DNA of 61,452 bases from an uncultured Nostocoides sp. (lineage in GTDB: Bacteria; Actinomycetota; Actinomycetes; Actinomycetales; Dermatophilaceae), in NCBI GenBank assembly GCA_937858995.1, contig CALLZC010000022.1, positions 1-61,452 on the forward strand, written 5' to 3'. The notes below the pieces were generated by a model. It was not told the origin of the DNA. It ran no database searches and was given only the letters and a program-made list of their open reading frames with translations. Below are positions 54,713 to 61,452 of this stretch, piece by piece. Numbering within the stretch: the stretch's first letter is position 1; each line of letters opens with the position of its first letter. The translations under genes and the position numbers were made by a program.

Positions 54713-56122
54713 TCAGGCGCCCGGAGCCCCGAGCAGCAGGCGGACATCGGCCACGGTGGTCACCGATCCGGTGGCGACTACCCCGGCCCCGGCTCCGGTG
54801 TCGTCGGCCAGTTCCGCGGCCCGGTCGAGGGCGCTGGGCAGGTCGTCCACGACATACACGCGGTGCTCGCCGAAGACCGCCACCGCCACCTCGCCCAGCC
54901 GCTGCGGCGACATGGCCCGCGGCGAGGTGGAGCGGGTGACCACGATCTCGTCGAGCACCGGCTCAAGGGCCTGCAGCATCGACTCGGCATCCTTGTCCCC
55001 GAGGATGGCTACAACGCCGACGAGCTTGACGAAAGTGAACTCCTGCGCCAGCGCGGTGGCCAACGCCTGCGCCCCGGCCGGATTGTGCGCGGCATCCACG
55101 ATCACGGTGGGCGAGCGACGCACGATCTCCAGTCGTCCGGGCGCGGTGACGTCGGCGAAGGCCTCGCGCACCACGTCGGCATTCAGTGGCTGCTGCCCGC
55201 CCCCGAGGAAGGCCTCCACGGCGGCAATCGCGATCGCGGCGTTGTCGGCCTGATGAGCGCCATGCAGTGCCAGGAAGAGGTCGAGATAGTCCCCGGCCAG
55301 CCCGCGAATGCTCACCTGTTGTCCACCGACGGCGACGGAGCGCGCGACCACCCCGAAATCGTTGCCCTCGAGTGCCATCCGCGCGCCGACCTCTTCGGCG
55401 CGGGCGGCCAGAATCGGGACCAGATCCGGCTCCTGGGCTCCGACGACCACCAGGGCACCGGGCTTGATGATCCCCGACTTCTCGTGGGCAATGTCCGCCA
55501 GGGTGTCACCGAGGAAGTGGGAGTGGTCCATGGCAATGGGCAGCACGACCGCGACCTGGCCGTCGGCCACATTCGTGGCATCCCACCCGCCGCCCATCCC
55601 GACCTCGACGACCGCGACGTCGACCGGCGCGTCGGCGAAGGCGGCATACGCCATGGCGACCAGTACCTCGAAATAGGTCATCCGAGGCCCACCCTCGGAG
55701 CGGCTGCGCGCATCCACCAGATCGACATAGGTGGCGATCTCGTCGAAGGTGTCGAGGAAGGCCTGCTCCGAGATCGGTTCGCCGCCCATGCTGATCCGCT
55801 CTCGGATGTGGTGCAGATGCGGCGAGGTGAACCGCCCGACCCGCAGGCCGGCGGCCGTCAACAAGTGCGCGATGAGCCGGGCCGTGGTCGTCTTGCCATT
55901 GGTACCGGTGATGTGGATGACCGGGAAGCCGCGCTGCGGATCCCCGAGCAGTTCCATCACCGCGCTGATCCGGCTCAGGTCCGGCTCGAGATCATGCTCG
56001 GGCGCCCGCATCAGGATGGTCTGCTCCACCTCGCGCAGGCGCCGGATTCGCTCGAGATTGGTGGCTGCTTCACGCGCCGCGGCATCGGGTGCTGGAGTCA
56101 CGCCGAGCATTCTCGCAGTCAC
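54713..56122 (-). CDS. folC: Bifunctional folylpolyglutamate / dihydrofolate synthase
   Basis: A 469-residue Mur-ligase-family enzyme adding glutamate to folates. ATP site HITGTNGKTTTARLIAHLL, the folate loop GRFTSPHLHHIRERI, VVEVGMGGGWDATN and the C-terminal VDAAHNPAGAQAL are all present. GTG 56122 gives the longest form; ATG 56110 is possible, with a TAAGCT box 3 nt before the GTG. It is followed by DUF4233 and ndk. Confidence 0.93.
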   Translation of the reverse strand: MTARMLGVTPAPDAAAREAATNLERIRRLREVEQTILMRAPEHDLEPDLSRISAVMELLGDPQRGFPVIHITGTNGKTTTARLIAHLLTAAGLRVGRFTSPHLHHIRERISMGGEPISEQAFLDTFDEIATYVDLVDARSRSEGGPRMTYFEVLVAMAYAAFADAPVDVAVVEVGMGGGWDATNVADGQVAVVLPIAMDHSHFLGDTLADIAHEKSGIIKPGALVVVGAQEPDLVPILAARAEEVGARMALEGNDFGVVARSVAVGGQQVSIRGLAGDYLDLFLALHGAHQADNAAIAIAAVEAFLGGGQQPLNADVVREAFADVTAPGRLEIVRRSPTVIVDAAHNPAGAQALATALAQEFTFVKLVGVVAILGDKDAESMLQALEPVLDEIVVTRSTSPRAMSPQRLGEVAVAVFGEHRVYVVDDLPSALDRAAELADDTGAGAGVVATGSVTTVADVRLLLGAPGA

Positions 56123-56188
56123 ACGAGCTTAACGATTCCTTTACTTTTGCCGACGCGAGCGGCTACCGTGGACTCAGTCAACCGAACC

Positions 56189-56224
56189 AGGTCGGGCAAC
56201 ACGCGGGGGCGCGTTGCCCGACCT
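56189..56224 (-). terminator. Hairpin terminator after ileS
   Basis: Perfect 12-bp arms AGGTCGGGCAAC and GTTGCCCGACCT around a 12-nt GC-rich loop, 28 bp past the ileS stop and before the folC promoter. On the plus strand it is followed by TTT. Confidence 0.7.
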
Positions 56225-56251
56225 TTCGGCAGTTGCGACTCCCACACCCGC

Positions 56252-59200
56252 TCAGGCGCGCAGCGCCACCTCGAGGTATGCCGTGCGCCCATCCCCCACC
56301 GGCACGCCGGGCAGGTCGGGGCGGGGCGGCACGTCACTGACGTCGTATGCCGTCGCGAGGGTCTCCCCGGCGATCAGGTCCGCGTGCCGGCGAGCGGCCT
56401 CCCGCACCTCGGGGTCCCCGCCCAGACGCAACGCGATCCGGTCGGAGACGGCGAGGCCGGCCGCCTTGCGGGTGTCCTGAATGGCGCGGATGAGGTCGCG
56501 GGCCAGCCCTTCGGCCGCCAGATCCGCAGTGACCAGGGTGTCGAGCACCACGAAGCCACCGCCCGGCAAGAGTCCCGTGGCGACCGAACCGACGACGGAC
56601 TCGACCACGGTCTCGAGCGCATACTCCCCCGGCTCCAGCGCCAGGCCACCGGACGTCACCGTCCCGTCCGAAGCCACCGACCAGTCACCGGACTTGCTCC
56701 CCCGGATCGCATCCTGCACCTGGCGACCCAACCGGGGGCCGGCTGCGCGCGCATTGACAGTCAGCTTCTGGCTGATCCCGAAATCCGACTCGTGGGCCTG
56801 CTCGACATCGCGGATCTCGACCTGCTTGACGTTCAGCTCATCCGCGATGATCGCCGAGAATGGTTGCAGCGATTCGGCGTTCGCCGTCACCACGGTCAGA
56901 TTCGACAACGGCAGCCGAGTGCGCAGCTTCTCCGCCTTGCGCAGGGAGGAGGTGAGCGTGCAAATGCTCTGCACGCGATCCATCGCCGCCACGAGGTGCT
57001 GGTCGGCCGGCAAATCGAGGGCCGAGGGCCAGTCGCTCAGGTGCACCGAGCGTCCGCCGGTGAGCCCGCGCCATACCTCTTCGGTGAGCAGCGGCAACAG
57101 CGGGGCCGCGACCCGGCATACGACCTCCAGCACGGTGTAGAGGGTGTCGAAGGCGTCCTTGGTCGACTCGCTGACCCGACCGTCGGTGGCCCAGAACCGA
57201 TCCCGGGACCGGCGGATGTACCAATTGCTGAGCACCTCCAAGAAGGTGCGGGTCAGTTCGCAGGCGGTGGGGATGTCATAGGCGTCCTGCGCGGCCTGGG
57301 AGTCCACGACATAATCGCGCAGCTTCGCCAGGATGTAGCGATCCAGACCGTCGCGGGAGTCGGTGCGCCACTGGGCCTCGTAGTCCGCGGCGTCGGCGTA
57401 GAGGGCGAAGAAGTACCACGCATTCCACAGCGGGATCATCGCCTGCCGGACGGCGGCGCGGATGCCCTCCTCGGTCACGATCAGATTGCCCCCGCGCAGG
57501 ATCGGGCTGCTCATCAGGAACCAGCGCATCGCGTCGGCGCCGTCGCGATCGAAGACCAGGGCGACGTCGGGATAGTTGCGCAGCGACTTCGACATCTTCT
57601 GGCCGTCGTCGCCCAGGACGATCCCGTGGCTGATGCAGGACTGGAAGGCGGGCCGGTCGAAAAGCGCCGTCGCCAGGACGTGGAGGGTGTAGAACCAGCC
57701 GCGCGTCTGGCCGATGTATTCGACGATGAAGTCGCCCGGGAAGTGATGCTCGAACCACTCCCGGTTCTCGAAGGGGTAGTGCACCTGGGCGAAGCTCATC
57801 GACCCGGAGTCGAACCAGACATCGAGCACATCCTCGACCCGGCGCATGGTCGAGCGCCCGGACGGGTCGTCCGGGTTGGGCCGGGTGAGCTCGTCGATGA
57901 ACGGGCGGTGGAGGTCCGGCTCCCCCTTCTCATTGCGCGGCATCACCCCGAAGTCGCGCTCCAGCTCGGCGAACGAGCCATACACATCGATCCGGGGGAA
58001 CTGCGGATCATCCGATCGCCATACCGGGATCGGGCTGCCCCAGAACCGATTCCGTGAGATCGACCAGTCCCGGGCGTTGTCCAGCCACTTGCCGAACTGG
58101 CCGTCCTTGACATTGTCGGGGGTCCACTGGATCTCCTGGTTGAGCTCCAGCATGCGGGCCTTGATCCGGGTGACCTCGACGAACCAGCTGGACACCGCCA
58201 TATAGATCAGCGGCTGCTTGCACCGCCAGCAGTGCGGATAGGAGTGGTCGTAGGTCTCTTTGCGCAGCAGCACGGTGCCCTCGGTGACCGGCCCGGGGTC
58301 CGCCGCGACCGCCGCACCGTCGCGGGCCGTGCGTGCTTTGAGGTGCTCGGTGATGAGCGGGTTGGCGTCAAAGACGTGCACGCCGGCGTAGTCCAGGACC
58401 GGCGCCGTGAACAGCCCATCGGGCCCCACCGGGACCACGGTCTCGACCCCCACCGTGTCGAGGGCCGCCTTGTCGTCCTCACCGAAGCCCGGTGCCATGT
58501 GGACGATGCCGGTGCCATCCTCGGTGGTGACGAAGTCGGCGCCCAAGACCTGGTGGGCGTGGGCATGGCCCACGTAGTACGGGAACGGTGGGGTGTAGCT
58601 CGCCCCGACCAACTCGGAGCCCTTGAGCCGAGCCACGATGCGGCTGCTCGGGTCGGTGCGGGCGGCCACCGCGCTGGCATCCTTGCCCGGCCAGAAGTCA
58701 TGGGCGTAGGCCGCCACCCGCCCCTGCGCCAACAGATAGCGCTCGAGACGGCCGGTGGCCTCGGACTCCAGCACCACATAGTCGACGTCGGGTCCGACCG
58801 CGATGCCCATATTGGACGGGAGGGTCCACGGCGTAGTTGTCCAGATCAGCGCGAGCGCACCGGCATACGGACCACTCGTCAGCCGGAAGCCGACGGTGAC
58901 CGCCGGATCGCGCCGGATCTTGTAGACCTCGTCATCCATCCGCAATTCATGATTCGACAGCGGCGTCTGGTCGTTCCAGCAGTAGGGCAGGATCCGGAAG
59001 CCCTCATAGATCAGCCCCTTGTCGTAGAGACTCTTGAAGGCCCAGAGCACCGACTCCATGAACGTCGGGTTGAGCGTCTTGTAGTCGTTGTCGAAGTCCA
59101 CCCACCGGGCCTGCCGGGTGACATAGTCCCGCCACTCGTGGGTGTACTTCATCACCGACTCCCGGCACTTGGCGTTGAACGCCTCGATGCCGAGCTCCAG

Positions 59201-59563
59201 GATCTCTTCCTTGGTCTTGATCCCGAGCTGACTCATCGCCTCCAGCTCGGCCGGCAGACCGTGGGTGTCCCAGCCGAAGCGGCGCTCCACCCGCTTGCCG
59301 CGCATCGTCTCGTAGCGCGGGACGACATCTTTGACATAGCCCGTGAGCAAGTGCCCGTAGTGCGGCAGCCCGTTGGCGAAGGGCGGCCCGTCATAGAAGA
59401 CGAACTCGTTCTCCCCGCCCGCGCCGGCGGGCCGGTTGTCGATGGAGGCCTGGAAAGTCCCATCTGCGGCCCAGTAGGCAAGGACCGCCTCCTCGATCGC
59501 CGGGAAGCGGGGGCTGGAGGGGACGCTGGCGCTGCCAGCGGTGGACGCCTTCGGATAGGCCAT
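56252..59563 (-). CDS. ileS: Isoleucyl-tRNA synthetase
   Basis: A 1103-residue class I synthetase of the long, zinc-binding actinobacterial type. HIGH-type motif PHYGHLL, editing domain ([15 protein letters not shown]), KMSKS motif KMSKSLRN and an anticodon-binding C-terminus are seen. ATG 59563 gives the usual N-terminus ([10 protein letters not shown]); a GGAG lies 13 nt upstream. An in-frame GTG at 59623 falls inside the T-box expression-platform hairpin. Expression is probably controlled by the upstream T-box. Confidence 0.95.
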   Translation of the reverse strand: MAYPKASTAGSASVPSSPRFPAIEEAVLAYWAADGTFQASIDNRPAGAGGENEFVFYDGPPFANGLPHYGHLLTGYVKDVVPRYETMRGKRVERRFGWDTHGLPAELEAMSQLGIKTKEEILELGIEAFNAKCRESVMKYTHEWRDYVTRQARWVDFDNDYKTLNPTFMESVLWAFKSLYDKGLIYEGFRILPYCWNDQTPLSNHELRMDDEVYKIRRDPAVTVGFRLTSGPYAGALALIWTTTPWTLPSNMGIAVGPDVDYVVLESEATGRLERYLLAQGRVAAYAHDFWPGKDASAVAARTDPSSRIVARLKGSELVGASYTPPFPYYVGHAHAHQVLGADFVTTEDGTGIVHMAPGFGEDDKAALDTVGVETVVPVGPDGLFTAPVLDYAGVHVFDANPLITEHLKARTARDGAAVAADPGPVTEGTVLLRKETYDHSYPHCWRCKQPLIYMAVSSWFVEVTRIKARMLELNQEIQWTPDNVKDGQFGKWLDNARDWSISRNRFWGSPIPVWRSDDPQFPRIDVYGSFAELERDFGVMPRNEKGEPDLHRPFIDELTRPNPDDPSGRSTMRRVEDVLDVWFDSGSMSFAQVHYPFENREWFEHHFPGDFIVEYIGQTRGWFYTLHVLATALFDRPAFQSCISHGIVLGDDGQKMSKSLRNYPDVALVFDRDGADAMRWFLMSSPILRGGNLIVTEEGIRAAVRQAMIPLWNAWYFFALYADAADYEAQWRTDSRDGLDRYILAKLRDYVVDSQAAQDAYDIPTACELTRTFLEVLSNWYIRRSRDRFWATDGRVSESTKDAFDTLYTVLEVVCRVAAPLLPLLTEEVWRGLTGGRSVHLSDWPSALDLPADQHLVAAMDRVQSICTLTSSLRKAEKLRTRLPLSNLTVVTANAESLQPFSAIIADELNVKQVEIRDVEQAHESDFGISQKLTVNARAAGPRLGRQVQDAIRGSKSGDWSVASDGTVTSGGLALEPGEYALETVVESVVGSVATGLLPGGGFVVLDTLVTADLAAEGLARDLIRAIQDTRKAAGLAVSDRIALRLGGDPEVREAARRHADLIAGETLATAYDVSDVPPRPDLPGVPVGDGRTAYLEVALRA

Positions 59564-59592
59564 CGGTATGCGGTGCTCCGTGTTCGGCCGAC

Positions 59593-59826
59593 CCACGGAT
59601 GGGCCGGAGTGTCGACTCCTCACTCACGAGGACGACACCGGCCCGTTGGGGCCGCCACCGCGGTACCACCTCGCTTGCCGCAGGCCGAGAGCTGCGGTGA
59701 GCACCCGGCATACGACCGCTTCGTTCGGCTGTGACGGGCCACTCCCGTCCGGTTCTAGTGAGCGCTGTCGCGCCGTTCTTCCGGAGGCTCACCGCTGATG
59801 ACGGCTCGAACGCCTATGCCGTGGAA
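59593..59826 (-). promoter_or_regulatory. T-box riboswitch (isoleucine, short Stem I type)
   Basis: The T-box sequence AGGTGGTACCGCGG lies at 59671-59658 (minus). Upstream, CATCAGCGGTGAGCCTCC matches the actinobacterial ileS short Stem I; the specifier ATC is at 59799-59797, decoding Ile. Downstream, GGGCCGG/CCGGCCC, TGTCG/CGACA and CCTC/GAGG pair into one long helix containing GAGGAG, with no U-run, as expected for translational control that hides a ribosome site. A TAAACT box at 59833-59828 is the likely promoter. This explains most of the 318-bp gene-free stretch before ileS. Confidence 0.85.
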
Positions 59827-59849
59827 GTTTACCCGGCGGGCGGGGTGCT

Positions 59850-59869
59850 TGGTGCCGCTATTGGCACCA
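59850..59869 (-). terminator. Small hairpin after the alkyltransferase-like gene
   Basis: TGGTGCC pairs with GGCACCA around a 6-nt loop, 13 bp after the stop of the alkyltransferase-like gene and before the T-box promoter. Short stem without U-run. Confidence 0.45.
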
Positions 59870-59881
59870 GGTCACCCCTGC

Positions 59882-60226
59882 TCACTCCTGCGGCGACTCG
59901 AGCCGCATGTGCGCAGCGAAGCGCCGAGCCAGCACGTGCTGGTCGGTGCCCCAGCGCGCGATGGCGCAGCCGCGGCCGTTGGGCTTGACGGCAATGCCCT
60001 CGCGCGCCCAGTGCTCGAACGCTCGCTCCCGTAGGTGCCGCGGTGGATCGCCGGAGGCGTTGGTGACCCGCCACCAGGGCAGGTCCGCGCCATACCGGCT
60101 CAGGATGGCCCCGACACGGCGCGCACCAACGCCCGCGATCGCCCCGATCTCGCCATATGCCGCCACCTCGCCCGGCGGGATAAGCGCCACGAGGGTCAGG
60201 ACGCGCTCGAGCGCCGCCTCATCCAT
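59882..60226 (-). CDS. Alkyltransferase-like protein (MGMT family, Cys replaced by Trp)
   Basis: A 114-residue protein with the MGMT C-terminal DNA-binding fold (IPPGEVAAYGEIGAIAG, then GARRVGAILSRYG). The alkyl-acceptor motif PCHRV reads PWWRV (residues 50-54), so it cannot accept alkyl groups. This is the mark of ATL proteins, which bind O6-alkylguanine and flag it for nucleotide-excision repair. ATG 60226 gives typical ATL length; the open frame to 60298 crosses into the gpsA promoter. It diverges from gpsA. Confidence 0.9.
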   Translation of the reverse strand: MDEAALERVLTLVALIPPGEVAAYGEIGAIAGVGARRVGAILSRYGADLPWWRVTNASGDPPRHLRERAFEHWAREGIAVKPNGRGCAIARWGTDQHVLARRFAAHMRLESPQE

Positions 60227-60255
60227 GGCGCGTGACAGTAGTGCAGGGTGGTCCA

Positions 60256-60271
60256 GATCACTACAGTGATC
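60256..60271. promoter_or_regulatory. 16-bp palindrome in the ATL-gpsA divergent region
   Basis: GATCACT-AC-AGTGATC is a perfect inverted repeat 30 bp from the ATL start and 57 bp from the gpsA start. A TACAGT box lies in its centre on the plus strand. It could be an operator for either gene. Confidence 0.5.
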
Positions 60272-60327
60272 GCGCCAGGTCTCAGCCCGGAAGAACATCT
60301 CAGCTCGACAGCGAAGGAGAGGGCACA

Positions 60328-61341
60328 GTGCGGATCGCGGTGCTCGGCGCGGGATCTTGGGGCACGGCCCTCGGGTTGACTCTGGCAGACAAGGGCTACC
60401 CCGTCGTGATGTGGGACCTGGATGTCCCCGTCCTGGAATCCATCACCGCCCTGGAGAATGCCCGCTACCTGCCGGGGATCGCGTTGTCGCCGAATATGCG
60501 CGGGGAGGCGGATCTGGCCCGGGCGCTCGCGGACGCCGAATTCGTCATCTTCGCCGTCCCCTCGCACGCCATGCGCGTGGTGGCCGAGCAGGCGCGGGAT
60601 CACATCTCACGCACCGCCTTGATCTGCTCGGTGACCAAGGGGATCGAGGTCGAGACCCTGATGACCATGAGCGAGGTCTTGCAGGATGTGCTGCCGGCGG
60701 CACTGCATACCCGGCTGACCTTCTTGTCCGGGCCGTCTTTCGCGGTGGAGGTGGCCCGCGGTTTCCCCACCGCCGTGACCATCGCCGGGCTGGACGAGGA
60801 GGTCACGGTGGCGGTGCAGCGCACCTTCCACACCGCCTTCCTGCGCCCCTATGTGTCCGATGACGTCATCGGCGTGGAGATTGGCGGCTGCGCCAAGAAT
60901 GTCATCGCGATCGCCACCGGTGCCGGCGACGGCATGGGGTATGACGCCAACACCCGCGCCGCGACCATCACCCGTGGCCTGGCCGAGATCACGCGGCTCG
61001 CGGTCGCCCGCGGGGCCAACCCACTCACCCTGCTGGGACTATCCGGGGTCGGCGATCTGGTGCTGACGTGTTCCTCCATCAAGTCGCGCAACTATCGCGT
61101 GGGATACGGCTTGGGCCAAGGCCGCGACCTGGAGGATGTGCAACGCGAACTGGGGCAGGTGGCCGAGGGAGTGCGCAATGCCAAGTCCGTCAAGGCGCTG
61201 GCCGAGCGGGCCGGCATCGAAATGCCGATCAGCGAGATCGTTTATTCCGTGCTGTATGACGGGCGCCCGATGAGCACCATCACCAGCCTCTTCTCCGAGC
61301 GCCCCCTGAAATCCGAGAAGGAACACCACTTCGAGCGCTGA
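60328..61341 (+). CDS. gpsA: Glycerol-3-phosphate dehydrogenase [NAD(P)+]
   Basis: A 337-residue enzyme reducing dihydroxyacetone phosphate to sn-glycerol 3-phosphate for phospholipid synthesis. NAD site VRIAVLGAGSWGTALG begins at residue 1; catalytic Lys lies in GGCAKNVIAIATG, and GLSGVGDLVLTCSS is conserved. GTG 60328 has AAGGAGAGG upstream. A ddl gene often follows in actinobacteria, but the contig ends first. Confidence 0.95.
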   Translation: MRIAVLGAGSWGTALGLTLADKGYPVVMWDLDVPVLESITALENARYLPGIALSPNMRGEADLARALADAEFVIFAVPSHAMRVVAEQARDHISRTALICSVTKGIEVETLMTMSEVLQDVLPAALHTRLTFLSGPSFAVEVARGFPTAVTIAGLDEEVTVAVQRTFHTAFLRPYVSDDVIGVEIGGCAKNVIAIATGAGDGMGYDANTRAATITRGLAEITRLAVARGANPLTLLGLSGVGDLVLTCSSIKSRNYRVGYGLGQGRDLEDVQRELGQVAEGVRNAKSVKALAERAGIEMPISEIVYSVLYDGRPMSTITSLFSERPLKSEKEHHFER

Positions 61342-61342
61342 G

Positions 61343-61367
61343 GCCCGGCGAGTCGGTCCGGGCTTCT
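61343..61367 (+). terminator. Possible terminator after gpsA
   Basis: GCCCGG (61343-61348) pairs with CCGGGC (61358-61363) around a 9-nt loop, followed by TTCT. Weak 6-bp stem. Confidence 0.4.
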
Positions 61368-61382
61368 CCGATAGAGTGGGCT

Positions 61383-61452
61383 CTGTCTCTTATACACATC
61401 TCCGAGCCCACGAGACGGACTCCTATCTCGTATGCCGTCTTCTGCTTGAAAA
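61383..61452 (+). other. Untrimmed Illumina Nextera adapter
   Basis: The Tn5 mosaic end CTGTCTCTTATACACATCT (61383-61401) is followed by CCGAGCCCACGAGAC, the 8-nt i7 index GGACTCCT (61417-61424; N705 in the Nextera set from memory), the P7 end ATCTCGTATGCCGTC...GCTTG (61425-61448) and AAAA. This is library-construction sequence, not genome. Genuine sequence ends at or just before 61382. Confidence 0.98.

Noticed and set aside
54653-58057. A 1134-codon open frame on the plus strand
   Set aside because: It lies opposite folC and ileS, its composition (His/Arg/Gln-rich, no domain) is that of a high-GC shadow frame, and both minus-strand genes are secure.
59882-60226. Annotating this gene as an active O6-methylguanine methyltransferase
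   Set aside because: The acceptor cysteine of PCHRV is replaced (PWWRV) and the protein is short, so it is an alkyltransferase-like protein.

Overview
This is high-GC actinobacterial DNA, most like the Intrasporangiaceae/Micrococcales. Four things point there: gene order shared with Mycobacterium and Streptomyces, RbpA and WhiA, the coproporphyrin-dependent heme genes hemY and hemQ, and a short-stem actinobacterial T-box before ileS. There are no insertion sequences, prophage genes or CRISPR arrays. The window ends in an Illumina Nextera adapter (61383-61452), so its right edge is an untrimmed contig end. On the left it begins inside sufB.

Layout. (1) 1-6.7 kb: sufR-sufB, psd-pssA, an ABC exporter pair, a Tat lipoprotein polysaccharide deacetylase and heme A synthase ctaA. 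(2) 6.7-14.1 kb: ctaB, divergent from the pentose-phosphate operon tkt-tal-zwf-opcA-(unknown); no pgl is seen. (3) 14.1-22.9 kb, minus strand: uvrC-rapZ-yvcK-whiA, then gap-pgk-tpiA-secG-rbpA, with a tandem hairpin repeat and a G-run motif between pgk and tpiA. (4) 23.0-24.4 kb: tRNA-Gly, tRNA-Cys and tRNA-Val behind a YihY-family gene whose frame runs into the tRNAs. (5) 24.5-35.8 kb: PPK2, a RibD-like reductase, a hydrolase, a MobA-like protein, msrB, hemY-hemQ, a DUF4349 lipoprotein, an EamA transporter and hemE, then DUF3000 and an RNase D-like gene. (6) 35.8-42.9 kb: fadA-fadB, an XRE-HTH/MurA-like fusion, an 84-bp palindrome and dxs. (7) 43-49.8 kb: an alpha-glucan locus with a debranching-type glycosidase, a LacI regulator and a sugar ABC transporter. 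The transporter is broken twice: by a 1-nt frameshift in the binding protein and by a deletion that joins the two permeases. (8) 49.8-61.4 kb: a hydrolase, lpdA, a MarR-MFS pair coupled to ndk, DUF4233, folC, T-box-ileS, an alkyltransferase-like protein and gpsA.

How the genes work together. Most are housekeeping: Fe-S assembly, phosphatidylethanolamine synthesis, heme and heme A, central carbon metabolism, isoprenoid, folate and peptidoglycan precursors. Regulation is unusually readable. Many genes have a TAnnnT-like -10 box only 5-8 nt before a GTG or ATG, which suggests leaderless mRNAs. Several promoters carry clear palindromes: ctaA, fadA, HTH-MurA, the LacI locus, the MarR/MFS locus and gpsA. 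GTATGCCG/CGGCATAC occurs roughly once per 1.4 kb in both orientations, far above chance, while the one-base variant GTACGCC/GGCGTAC is almost absent.

The best candidates for something undescribed are the HTH-MurA fusion with its promoter palindrome and the over-represented octamer.
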